The notes under the pieces were generated by a model. It saw only the letters and a program-made list of their open reading frames with translations, was not told the DNA's origin and searched no databases. Position numbers and translations under genes: made by a program. Positions 10,881 through 22,109 of a DNA stretch of 64,000 bases are shown here, piece by piece; the stretch's first letter is position 1, and the number at the start of each line of letters is the position of its first letter. Source of the DNA: Terfezia claveryi. Lineage: Eukaryota > Ascomycota > Pezizomycetes > Pezizales > Pezizaceae. Location: NCBI GenBank assembly GCA_015179025.1, contig WHUX01000021.1, positions 1 through 64,000 on the forward strand, written 5' to 3'.

Positions 10881-12587
10881 CTAAGCCAAAAAGGACCACA
10901 TCATAAGCCAAGCTCCAATGACTCCTCCAACGGCAGGTGTGAGTAAAGCCACCGCAATAGACGGAGTTTCTGTTGCTTGTACGTTGCCGGTTTCTGTTAT
11001 AGGTGCATCGTGCGGCAACCTAGTTCCGGTAACCTCTAGCGTAACAGGATTTTCCACACCTGTCGCATCAGGCACAGCATTCTTTCCACTACCGATTTCC
11101 ATGATGTCGCTACGATGGTTAGTAACACAAAATCAGATAAAGAATGTCATAAATGGCTTACCTCTCAGAAACATTGAAATGGACGTTTGCAAGACTGATC
11201 TCGGCATTGTCCAAATCATATACAACGTATGCTGACCTTAAAAATGTGTCACCCAAGACATAAGAACCGTCTGAGCCCGATTCGGGGAAGACGCCAAAGA
11301 AGCATAATTGTTCGCCATCATCAAATGTTATTGGATAACCGTATATGTCAAAAGCATCGACCACCAACTCACTGAAGGGGACGTTGATTTTGAATCCAGA
11401 GAAATCGAAATCAACAGTTCCGTTATAGTCCCTCAAGCTGCAAGCGACAACCGAAGTTCCAGAGATATACTGAACCCCTATCTCGGCGGCCAGATTCCGG
11501 TAAAGTCTCGTGGGTATGTAGGTGTAAGTCGTCCCAGAGTCAAGCAGTACAGGAATCCCAAATTTGCTGCTAGTCAAAGTCATTGTCTGACTGATATTAT
11601 TAGTGAGACCAATACCGGTCAGGGTGACCATAAACTCGGATGGAGACGATTTCCCTTTTCTTGTGTCGATAGGGATTGTGTGCAGTTTCCCTTTGTATTT
11701 GGCTGTATCAATCCCACCAAACAAGACTTCGCCGGTATCCGCATCGAGGTCGTTCAGCCATAAACTGTAGGCACGAGACTGAATATGGCCTTGTTCTACC
11801 ATTAAATCTATGAGATTTGGGTAAGGTTCCTTCCCCAGCCAGTCAACCTGAACCTCATTGGTGTCGTATCCGATCCCCATTATGCCCTCTGAGGACGTCG
11901 TTTGAAGTCCAATACCAAACTGTAGGCCTGTAACCTTCGCATCACCAACTCCAAACGTTTCTTTTGCATAATCGCCCTGAGAGAACTCCTTGTCGGCATA
12001 GGTGATGTGAAAGTCACTGTTGACATATTCATATGAAGATGATGAACTGCGGTCGTCTTGACACATGTGATCAGCGCCAGGGAGTAGGGTAATGTAGGAT
12101 AACTTACAGGTTCCAGTCCTTTCACATGGATTGCTGGAGTCCTGGCAAAACGTGGATTCTGTACTCTCCACCCATAAATCACTGGATCCAGTATCAATGC
12201 TATTGCTTTATTAGCGAAGCCAAAAAGGGAATGAAAATTATTTCACTCACTGTAGCCGTAGGTTTTGTGGCGGAGTTCCAATGGTAATATTGGCATAGTA
12301 TAGGTAGTCCTATGAGAGAAAGTCAGTCCTTATATTGCCACAACTGATTCACATCGACGGCATACTGCATTGTCCAGAATCTGAAGAATCGTTTTATCCG
12401 CCCTTTTGCGAAACCTCCTGTTCCGATATGGGATGTTGTATGGATTCTTATTGACTTTTGTAAATGGGAACGATACAACCTTCGGCGGTCCATCTGGGAC
12501 GACAAGCTGTGGTTCAGCTTGCACCGAACGTGTGAAAATTGTAGCCACAAAAAGTGCAGAAGAAACCACTGGTACTGGTACTTTCAT
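10881..12587 (-). CDS. Yapsin-type GPI-anchored aspartic protease
   Basis: Pepsin-fold endoprotease expected at the cell surface. Five exons: 12366-12587, 12251-12309, 12108-12199, 11162-12056 and 10881-11109. Exon 1 encodes a signal peptide (about residues 1-24) and a propeptide ending in FRKR, a dibasic processing site. The first catalytic motif IDTGSSDLW is formed after splicing exons 2 and 3; the second is LLDSGTTYTYIP in exon 4. Removal of the third intron (51 bp, in frame) gives TGTYDRSSSSSYEYVNSDFH, matching yapsins. The C-terminus has a spacer around SGKNA and then a hydrophobic tail (about 23 residues), as for GPI anchoring. Yapsins process wall proteins and prohormone-like substrates; the substrate here is unknown. 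It converges on RFC4. Confidence 0.9.
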
Positions 12588-14380
12588 TGTAGTGGTACCG
12601 TGTAGTACTTGAGAACTCTGACGTCCTTGGTGAATAATAACCCTGTCAACAACCTACCCCTAGGAAGGAAAAAAAGGTTTGTTCCTGCGTCAAGCAAGCA
12701 GACGACCCGTGACCGATGAGATAGAATGAATGACGAGCGATAGGTATCACGAAGGGAAAACCCCAGAGACCACCCCGGAGATACAAGCTGGAGAGGGACT
12801 CCTGATTCTCTTGACCTAAGGAGAACCCTTCGCAGGGCGTGAAGTACCCGGTAATTTTGAATGGCCAACGGTTGCAGGGTTGTGATGCTTGAAAACGAGA
12901 ACCAAGGGCACGGATGGGTTGGGATGGACGGGTCTTATGAAGTATAATATTCGGAGAGTCCTCGGCCACCAGGCATTACTGTAGGTATATTGGTCCTTAC
13001 AGCTGGAAGACGGTAGACAGCTATGACAGCTTGCCGAATTCCCCCGATTCGCATCCGGGGGGTGTACTTGCGCGTAGGGAAAAGCATCCAAACCTACCTA
13101 ACAGGCCCGCGACCCAAGGATGGTCCTCGATCTGCTTGTCATGGTATCCGGAAAGCTAGGCCACACAACGAACATCGACCATGTTGCATTACGCGTCACG
13201 TCCAGGGCCCCCGGATCTGCACACGAGATTAGCCCATGTAGTGGATCACTCCATGCTGTACAGTGGTCATTCCTCCTTGTTGCGAATCATAGACTACGAA
13301 CAATCGGTGGCTGTGTACAGAATATAGAAGGAGATGGGGCATAGGAGGGGCATAGGAGGGGGGCATAAGGAGGGGCATCAGGAGGGGGGCATAGGAGAGT
13401 GGGCATAAGCAGGGCCATAAGCATGGCCATAAGGAGGGGCATAAGGAGGGGCATAAGGAGGGGGGCATAGGAGGGGGCATAGGTAGCTTGATCCAACTTG
13501 CTTCATCATGGACGTCGCATAAACACTGGCTACACGGCTTCCTAGCACCGTTACGCGTACAACTGCACAACTCACAACTCACAACTGCACCAACTTTAGA
13601 CGGATGGCATGACGTTGTGGTATAGAACACGGCTGCAATTACCAGCAGCTCAAATCAATCATAAAAAAAAAAAAAAAGAAGGAACTCATTATCACATACT
13701 CTATTGATATAAAAACGGGCTTATATCTATGGAGAAAATTATATATTAATACTTGTATAAGCAACCTATACAAATGTTATGACAAAGGTTATATTCCAAA
13801 TAACCAGGCCACACTGATATCCAAAGCAATTATGCAAACAGATGATACTGTAGTTGGAAATAAAAATAGAACAGTAAGGTTGAAGGCTGGAATACATGGA
13901 AATTGGGCGATCAATCTAAGGGCATTTATACGAAGCAGTGGAAGCATGAATAGATTTACCCTGGGCTGTATAGGATACTTCTTAGTACTTAGGTAGCTCT
14001 GGAGTTTAATATTTATACCCTATTTCTAGATCTTACTACCCAATCTGGAAGATCAGTTACAATTGGAATGCCAACCAGACTATTGGAAACTACCTAATTG
14101 ATGGATGGTTCACCTCTTTATGTACGTCTTATGCGTATGTATGCTTGGTACGAGACTATGCTTTGCATAAAATCTAAAAGCCCAGCTGCCGCCAACTCCC
14201 AATGAGAAATGACGTTTGTTAATGCTTGGCGTCATGGGCGACGCGTCATACATACGGCCACAGTGTGGCAGTAACGTGGCGTCTCTAAACCATTAACATC
14301 TACAAAACGAACCCTTTTAATCTTACTCCTTACGCACCCCGCTGTCTTCGAATTCACTCCTTATCAGATAGGAATACGAA
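12588..14380. other. Intergenic with minisatellite
   Basis: No supported gene over 1.8 kb. Frames here are short, overlapping and mutually antisense. It contains the 13340-13490 minisatellite, an A14 run near 13662 and a GTCATGGGCGACGCGTC-like GC block near 14230-14250. Confidence 0.6.
13338..13488. repeat. Minisatellite based on GGGGCATAAGGA
   Basis: About twelve degenerate copies of a 12-13 bp unit (GGGGCATAGGA / GGGGCATAAGGA, with variable G-run length). Antisense frames through it give artefactual Pro/Tyr/Ala-rich peptides. Confidence 0.85.
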
Positions 14381-15305
14381 ATGCCGGTTCCTCCACCGCC
14401 GCTCCCCCACTTCCTATGCCAGGCTTAGGCTTCGGCAGTGGTCCTCCACCTCCTCCATCAGGCGGTGCCCCGATGCCAAAGCCTACTGCAACGCCCAATC
14501 GAGTTTGTGCCTTTTTCTTTCATCCCGAACTCTACAGCTATAGTTACTAACAACCTAAGTGCCAGAGCGCTGTTCTTAGTGACATATCCTCAGGTGGATT
14601 CAAGCTCAAGAAGGCCGTAACAAATGACCGAAGCGCTCCCATCGTGGAACAAAAGGCCTCTGGTCCCCACATCATTAGGGCTTGCTAGACCTCCTACAGT
14701 TGCTGCCCCCCCAATACTTGGGCCTGCTGCCGCTGCCGCTTCCGTGGCTGCAAGCAGGTTAAGGAGCAATAGCACAAGTACCGTGGATGCATCAACAGGG
14801 TCGGCCATGGCCACGGCAACTCAGTTGGGAGGGCTATTTGCGGGAGGCACGCCTAAGCTACGGAAAGCCAAAGGAGCTGTTGAGACCGGAGGTATAATTT
14901 CCTTACCCCAACAGAAATGCCCTGCTGACTTTCTACCTACCCACCCCAGCGGACCGGGATTCATCGTACATGGCAAACTCCAGCGCCCCAGCCCTACAAC
15001 CTGGCAGGCCTCCACAGATTCCCGGGCGCCCGAGCATGCCCGGTGCCTCCCCTACTACTGCTCCCACCATACCTACAAGTCGGAAAAGCAGCTCCCACAC
15101 CCACGAGCGCCCAGCATCCGCTACTATCCCCCCCCCACGCCGTTGCTTATCTCTCCATGGACTATGGGATACTAACAGACAATCGCCTACAGTAGCCCCT
15201 CACGGTCCTCGCGGTGCACCTCCCCCCCCCACCAGGAGCCCGACCGCCTCCGCCACCAGTCACAAACCGCGCACTACCAATACCACCACCATCACGAGGG
15301 ACCTG
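14381..15305 (+). pseudogene. Verprolin/WIP homologue, multiply frame-disrupted
   Basis: Verprolin binds actin through WH2 motifs and partners WASP in endocytic actin assembly. Supported exons are 14381-14502, 14566-14891 and 14950 onward. Motifs include SAVLSDISSGGFKLKKAVTN (WH2), the second verprolin block QLGGLFAGGTPKLRK then AVETG|ADRDSSYMANSS across the 58-bp second intron, and a Pro-rich tail (GARPPPPPVTNRALPIPPP). The frame is lost at C5 (14404-14408) and C9 (15222-15230), each explained by one missing C, and again around 14660-14700, where a one-base gain or an improbable 37-bp intron is needed. The usual C-terminal WASP-binding block was not found, and the coding-like strand flips near 15325. 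It may be an intact gene with sequence errors or a decaying one. Confidence 0.6.
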
Positions 15306-15827
15306 AAAGCCCAGCGGTATGGCCACGGGAGACAGTTGAGGTGAAGGAGGAGAAGGGGGTATCTGGAGGAGGAGGAGTGGATCAAACATAGCTGGTGGTC
15401 GCAGCATCGAAACGGGAACAGCAGGAGCTGACACTGGAGCTGGGTGCGATGTAACAGGAGGTTGTTGCTCCTGCTCCTGCAGGCCGCCCCGTTGTCTTGC
15501 TGGATCAGGCATTTGATGCCTTTGAGTACCCAGCTCGGGAAGCTTAACTCTGCCACCCTCCGTATCATCAGTTTCCCGATGCAAGTAATTTTATACCCAC
15601 CAACGAACGATAGGGCTGGTGACCCTTGCCCCTGCCCCGTTGCCAAGATGTCAATCTACTTAGCCTACTCGTAGGGATGTACGTTGGTAGAGTGGGACAC
15701 ATCATATACTCGATAGTTCACGGAGCTATATATCGAAGGGAACTGGCGGTTCGTACACAACTATGTTCTGTAGCTAGGTTTAGGTAGACGCCTGTTTGTA
15801 AACACCGCATATTATCAAACACAATAA
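15306..15827. other. Region 3' of verprolin; Pro-rich reading on the opposite strand
   Basis: On the minus strand, 15340-15480 reads as a Pro/Gln-rich peptide (QEQEQQPPVTSHPAPVSAP onward). The plus strand here is purine-rich, the reverse of the verprolin exons just upstream. It could be an inverted verprolin segment or the end of another gene; I cannot assign it. Confidence 0.35.
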
Positions 15828-16377
15828 ATGCCAACACGCATACAGACAGCTCCCCAGCCATTTGCCTCCAACTTCCTCACGGTCACATTAACGCCAACAT
15901 CCTTCATCATTTCTATCTTGAACTACCCCCTAATCCCCCTCCCAAAGCCCTCATTCTCATCATCTGCATCATCGCATCCACCCCGGCCACTCCCGAACCC
16001 CTCAACCCCTCAACCCCTTCGCCCTAGATTCCCTTATTCTCGTAATCTCCTTCTCCAACATCGCCTTGATCCTTGTTGTTGGTAAAGCCGTGAACAAGTC
16101 ATTCTAATTGCACGCGATTTAGAGACTTAACTTCTCCTTCCCTGCCCTCTTTTGCAGCGCTAACAGTACATCATGTAAAGTATTCTGCCACCTTGCCATC
16201 TCATCGATCAAGTCTCTGAGGGGATCATCACCCTGGTTCAAGTATTATCCTACTTTCAGAAAAGGAACGTACTCCGTACATGTACCTTTGGGGCAGTGGC
16301 GAGATATCGTAGAAATCGACGATTCCACCAAGTTCCAGAATCGGCCCTTTGACAACGATTTCGGAGGAAAAGAGTGA
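15828..16377 (+). pseudogene. Unidentified gene relic with 8-bp duplication
   Basis: Two adjacent frames give protein-like text. One encodes a hydrophobic stretch (ALILIICIIASTPATPE) and, one frame over, SLILVISFSNIALILVVGKA. Removing one of two CCCCTCAA copies (15998-16013) would join them. A second block ends at the TGA at 16375 (WFKYYPTFRKGTYSVHVPLG then QWRDIVEIDDS). An intron from 16081 to about 16155 is possible. I do not recognise the family, and the relic status is inference. Confidence 0.3.
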
Positions 16378-16472
16378 CTATTTAATGCTTCATACTGTAT
16401 CCTTATTTATATGATATTCAAATTCATCGCGAGCATAGGTGCCTTCTCGAATACCTATAGTAGCAACATAGC

Positions 16473-16495
16473 TAGTCTGGTTGGCAACCAGACTA
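16473..16495. repeat. Perfect palindromic copy of the TAGTCTGGTTG repeat
   Basis: Ten bases, TAGTCTGGTT, then GGC, then the exact reverse complement of the ten: two terminal repeats abutted head to head with no interior. It is part of the dispersed family described in the findings. Confidence 0.8.
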
Positions 16496-17088
16496 CAACA
16501 TAGCTAGGCAAACTAAGAGGGCCTCCTGGAGTTTCACCGTCTTTTGAGCCAGATTAAACAAACGTTCAGCCAGTCCTACGGAGAGCAATACCGCCCAGCA
16601 GCCTTTCGTGTTATAGTCGACCTCTATTTGCAAGGCCTCCAAAAGTACTCTACAAAGGCAGAGGAGGTCATAGTGTGGACCCTTCATGAGTGCTTTGATC
16701 TTGGCGGGATGTGAGCATAACCATACCATGTTAAAGAGGGTACTCGTTTCCATAGATACATCACTTCATGATATATCACGAGTTATAGCTGGAGACGATG
16801 TTGCAAAGAGGATTGCAGGGGTGTTCACTAGAGCTACTACTGGCTTGCACTAGTCCCTCGGGTAGAATATCACTATCATTTTTCCAACAAACCAGCGGCG
16901 TGTGTACGGAAGAAGGTTATCGCCATCGTTGGCTGAGAGAAAATTAGTCAGAAGCTAGAAAGATGCTCTCCGGAGTGATGGATCGAAAATTGTGACGCCG
17001 TCTTGAAACACGCAACACCATTGAACGCCTCCTGATCTGGCGTCAGCCCTCCCCTCCTTCCTGCCTGCTGGAGATATAGGACATCGGT

Positions 17089-17172
17089 CGGTGGATTCGG
17101 TGGATTCGGTGGATTCGGTGGATTCGGTGGATTCGGTGGATTTGGTGGATTCCGTGGATTTGGTGGATTATG
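17089..17172. repeat. 9-bp minisatellite GTGGATTCG
   Basis: About nine copies of GTGGATTCG, the later ones diverging to GTGGATTTG or GTGGATTCC. One frame reads as repeated Asp-Ser-Val, but no gene context supports translation. Confidence 0.9.
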
Positions 17173-17960
17173 ATCCTATAATAGCTTCTTGTGATATTTC
17201 TCATGGAGAAACAGTGCCAGATCAATCACAATGCTTGAGATTTGGCTTCGTGATACCCAAATACATGCATAATATATTTCAGCCGCCCTTGGAGATGCCA
17301 GCTGGTAGAGTAACATGCAAAGTCCTTGTTCCGCACACCTGGCATATCACCCATTCTGCGAGTCCCTAAATGTCTTATAAGCTCTGCAATCTCTGCTCTT
17401 CAGAATTGGAGGTATTCTAGGCACTCAGTGTCCTCCCATTCCGCATCCGCCAGTTCTGCTTCTCATATGTGGTTGGAGCTCGATTTGTCATCATTGTAGT
17501 CATCGGAAGACGGCTCAGCACATGGTAGCGGGTCTTGGCATGAGACTACATGTTGTTACATTCGTGATGACTAAGGAGAGAAATGCAAAAACCTCTTTGT
17601 TTTTCATTCCCTGCTTACTGGGCTCAAGGCGCTACATGGGTTATCAAGCTCGCTAGCGTACCAGACCTCTCTAATTTTATAATTTAGATACCCGCAGTGC
17701 CACAACAGATGCCGCCAGCTGCAATCTCAGCTTTCTCAGCTTCCCGTCGGTGAACTCCCCGGAGGCCTACAATTCTCGGAATTGGATAGGGAAGCTGAAG
17801 CAAATCACAGACATTATTTTTTTGTATATAGGTGCCTCAGTAGCAGCAGTCAGTCGCAGCAGCCAGTCGCTGGAGCAGCTACATCCTAGAGTTCGGCCAC
17901 GGGCTCACTGTCTCATAACCCACAACAGCCTGAATTCAGTCACAGTCCTCCAATAGAACG

Positions 17961-20900
17961 ATGGAGTCCCGAAGCTCGATGGATAAGATGGAGTCTGGCT
18001 CCATTCTCTCTCCGATAATATCCCCTAGTGCTTCATATGTCGACCTGGCCTCCTCCTACAATCCCCCGCCTCAAGAGGCACTCGCCAACGACGCAGACGG
18101 GAATCTGCAGCAAGCTCCATACTGTCGCTGACTTCATCCATGGGCACCGTGGTCGACTGGAAGAGTCCGAAAGAGTATGGTACTAGTGGTGCGGTCTTGT
18201 AGCCCTCAGTAATCGCAAGCTGCATCCCAAGTTAACTGATGGATATTCTAGCAATTTCCACACTTGTTGAGAACCCGAATTCCCGAAGCCTGCCCCCTCG
18301 ACCCACAACTAGAGACATACCCCCTGTTACGTTAACACCTATACCGAAGGTAAAGGCGGTGGACTTTGCCCCCTATCTGACAATATCGGCGGAGTACGAA
18401 AAGTACCTTCGGGCTAAGGATTTGGGACTCGAAGAACATATTCGGCTGTCGAAAGTTGACTCCCCGGGAATTACACCCACGCCATCTTTTGCTGATCTGG
18501 TGGATTCAAAGCTCCTGGGTCATGGAAAGCCTTCTCAGCGGGGTGATGATGTACAATCGACAACAGGCTCATTCCCAGCAAATGGGAAGCCGGCAAGGAG
18601 CATAGCAATGACGCCGCTCAATACAGTGCCGCCAGTGTACTTCGATGACAATTTCCATCTAGAGAATCCCCGGACATTTGATGTAGTGAGTGAGAGGTCA
18701 GAAGTCATTCGGTCCTCTGGTGACGATAGTGGGTCATCATCCACTTCGAGTGGTGTGAATAGCTCGGGTCCAGTCGGTGGGACAAGGAAAGCTCTTGCTA
18801 CGAACGCAATTCTGCAAGAGAAGCTTTCTTGGTACATGGACACTGTAGAGGTCCATCTCATATCCTCAATCTCACAGGCAAGTTCTTCGTTCTTTACAGC
18901 TCTCGGAGACCTGCGAGAGTTACACTCGGAAGCTGCGGCGTCAGTCCAGAGGATACAGAGCCTCCGGAATGAATTGACGGAATTAGATAAGGAGCAAGCC
19001 ATAAAGGGTTTAGAAATTGTTCGGCTTCGAAAGAGACGGGCCAATCTAGCCAAACTAGAAGGCTCTGTTAAGCAGATTGAAAGGTTACTGGAGCAAGTGA
19101 AAACAGTGGGGTTTGATCTAGAAAAAGGAAACATTGAAGCTGCTCTAGACGGTGTGGATACTGCCGAAAACTTATTACTAGGCAAACCGATTGGAGAGGC
19201 CACCAGCGAGAGCATTTATTACATTGACCTCGGAAGGGTAAAGGCGCTGGACGCAGTAAAGACGGAAATAGCCCATCTGCGGCACCGTATTGGGAAGGTT
19301 TATGAGACTCGTTTCGTGGATACCTTGCTCACTGATCTGCAGAATCATGTGGAAAAGGCTCCACTTAGAGATACGCTTCGGCGGTGGTGTACCAGCTTTC
19401 AGAGGGAGCAAGGACGGCCAAGGTCGCAGATTTTCAACGCCAATGGCTTGCCTTTACATCCTCCACGGTCGAGTTCCTTGCTCCCTGAGTATACCACGCT
19501 ATCGGAGTCCCTACGTCAGACTCTTTCTAAACATTTGGATGGCCTACAAAGGGCGAGGTCGATTCACTCGGCCATTCAAGCATATAGGGATGCTGTGCTT
19601 CGAGAAACTAAGAGCCTGATACGGAGGAATATGCCGAGTTCCGACGATGACTCTAGCGTCATGTCGAATATAACGTTGGCATCTCGAGGAGGTCGAACTG
19701 CTCAAGAGAAGAGTGCAAAGCTTGCCAAAGCACTTCGGGAACTTGGACCAATTGAGGCAGAAGATCTCTATTTCAGGTGCTACTGTGGGACATCTGAATT
19801 GGTTAGGAGATTGGGGAGCCAGCAGAAGCTGTTGCTTGACCTCACAAGCGGTATGGGGGAAATGGCCGTGGGAGGCATGCTTTCCCCAAGGTTGTCACAA
19901 AATGGATTTGGAAGTGGCAGCCCTGGGAAGAGTGGAGGGCTGGAAGATTCCATCACTACTGTGTTTTCCGACCTAATTTCGCCAGCTCTAGATATAGCCC
20001 AAGGGACGCTGCTGAAGATTGTCAGAGCACGAAACGACCAGACCACCAAGTATGGTGATGTTGACTTTCTAAGATACTTCACTCTTAACAAACTTTTTTT
20101 TGCGGAGTGCGAGGCTGTTTCTGGTAGGGTTGGTGGAAGTGGGCTACAAACTCAGATCGGAAACCAGATTAAAGAGTTCTTGACACATTACCACAGGGAC
20201 ACGACAAATACAATGGCATCCACTCTTGAGAAGGACAAGTGGGGAGCGAAGGATTGCGACGAGAAGACACAAGAGGGCTTAAACAGGATAGTAGATGCTG
20301 CGACAGTGGACCCTGAGATCTGGGTGAGACATGCAAAAATCTTTGAGGATACCAGAGACACCAGCACCTATGAGACGACAGTTGAAGTACCTACAACCAA
20401 TGGTACTGCAAATGCAGCTAAAGCTCCTCAGGTCAGGAATGCGATGGTGGAGGACCAGCCGTTTATATTACCGGAAAGTAGCTTAAAGGTGTTGCAAGAG
20501 ATAGAGCGATATGAGGGGTTGATCGTGATGATGCCTGGGATGACTAGTGAGATTGCCGCAAATATGTTGGATTTCCTCAAGGTTCGTATAACATCCGACA
20601 CTCAATACCAAGGTGTGTTATTAACGACGTATTAGATTTTTAACTCTAGAGCTTGCCAACTCATCCTAGGCGCTGGGGCAACCAAGTCCGCAGGGCTGAA
20701 AAATATCACGACAAAGCATCTGGCGTTAGCCAGTCAGGGACTGTCGATTATCATCTCCCTCATGCCCTATCTACGGGAATGCTCCCGCCGCCATGCCGGC
20801 CCCTCTGCAGTGGCCATCATGGCCGAGTTTGATAAAGTCAAACGAGTGTGTTGTCCCTTACTTAAATATGCTTTTAAAATATACTAACCCTTCCTTGCAT

Positions 20901-21316
20901 AGGCCTACCAAGACCATCAAGAAGAAATCCATAATAAATTAATCTCCATCATGAGCGACCGCCTCTCAGCACATATCCGCAACTTCCCCTCCATAAACTG
21001 GGAAGCTTCGCCCGACCACCCCAACACATACATGGAGACCCTAGTAAAGGAGACCTTAACACTGAATAAAGTCCTTTCGAAGCACCTCCCACCACCCACG
21101 CTGATGTGTATTATGGGGCCAGTGTTTGCGAACTATAAGGAGAAATTGATGGAGGTGTATAGCACGGTGGAATTGAAGAGTGAGGGTGCGAAGGAGAAGA
21201 TGCTGAAGGATGTGGAGTTGTTTCGGGAAAAATTAGGCAAGCTAGATGGATGTGGGGGGACGGGAGAGGTGATATTGGAGATGGTGAAGGGGAAGATAAT
21301 TGCGGGTACCTTGTGA
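17961..21316 (+). CDS. VPS54: Vps54, GARP tethering-complex subunit
   Basis: GARP subunit that tethers endosome-derived vesicles at the trans-Golgi. Exons are 17961-18179, 18252-20581, 20636-20845 and 20903-21316. The family entry motif reads EY|AISTLVENPNS...TRDIPPVTLTPIPKV across intron 1. The body holds a coiled coil (SISQASSSFFTALGDLRELH, then RNELTELDKEQAIKGLEIV), the VPS54 block AVLRETKSLIRRNMPSSDDD, and the C-terminal domain from SRACQLILGAGATKSAG through HLALASQGLSIII to the TGA. Exon 1 starts MESRSSMDKMESGS, but its frame must change at a C5 run (18063-18067); one more C would give NPPASRGTRQRRRRESAASS. Further 5' exons cannot be excluded. At about 1,050 residues the length is typical. 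Confidence 0.92.
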
Positions 21317-22109
21317 GGATTTGTAAGGATAGTGGTACTTACGTTTAGGTACTTCCCACACTTCGTCATGACGATTTCCCGGGTTATTTATACCAATGTT
21401 CCTATTATGTAGCTATTGTTACTATTCTGGCTTGTTTCTGTCTGGGGTTTTGGAGTTCTTGAACGTGTTTTTTTTTGACGTGCGCAATGATAATCATTTC
21501 AAGTAATTTAGGTGCGAGCTCCGAGCCGCACTTACAAAATTCGGAAGTACAGGTATGTAGAGTGAGGACCTATGGAGGGTATTCCGAGAAATCGGACCTT
21601 GGGTCAGGTTGAGGGTAAGGAAACAATAAGGTGACTGAATTCTAAGGATAATTTGAAAGTCTAGGAGGATCGTATGGCATTGGCAATTACTATCTTTTAT
21701 GCAGCGTGAGCGAACCCGAGAAACTTTTATTCTCAGATACCAATCTCAATTATACGCTCATCTGTCATCGTGCACGAGCGTGGCGCATACAACGACCCGC
21801 CTTGACTCGTGCAACGTCACACAAGGGCAGGGCTTATGCTACCCCATGGACAGGGTGTACAATAATATGCATATCCTTGCTTTAACATGCTTTCTGGTAC
21901 CAGTAAGAGTTGCAGCTTCTTCTAGGTGGAGCCAGGTGCAAGACTAGGGCGGGACAAATATCAAATGAAGGCCCCCAATCTTTACACCCCATCACTGGGT
22001 TATTGCCAGGGTGTTGTTAAAGGATAAAGTCTATATATAAACTAAGGTACCAACAATTGTCGTTTGGAGTACTGCTATTTGGATCAAAAACCAAGATCTG
22101 GTCACAATC
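21317..22109. other. Intergenic, VPS54 to DUF4246 gene
   Basis: About 790 bp with a T8 run near 21470. No gene seen. Confidence 0.5.

Larger units (their letters stand above)
16378..17960. other. Intergenic with dispersed repeats
   Basis: No supported gene. It holds the 16473 palindrome, a related GGCTTGCACTAGTCCCTCG copy near 16846 and the 9-bp minisatellite at 17094-17170. The last part is presumably the VPS54 promoter and leader. Confidence 0.5.

Noticed and set aside
13229..13630. 133-residue minus-strand frame rich in Pro, Tyr and Leu
   Set aside because: It is translation of the GGGGCATAAGGA minisatellite and has no start context or flanking conservation.
14660..14696. A 37-bp intron repairing the verprolin frame
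   Set aside because: Phase would fit, but the GTCCCC donor is poor and 37 bp is shorter than any other intron in the window; a base-calling error is as likely.
16493..16753. 86-residue minus frame beginning METSTLFNMVW
   Set aside because: Starts next to a repeat palindrome, matches no family I know and has no splice extension. It could be a short relic but is not supportable.
17091..17369. Frame of repeated Asp-Ser-Val followed by 70 residues
   Set aside because: The first part is the 9-bp minisatellite; the rest has no recognisable domain.
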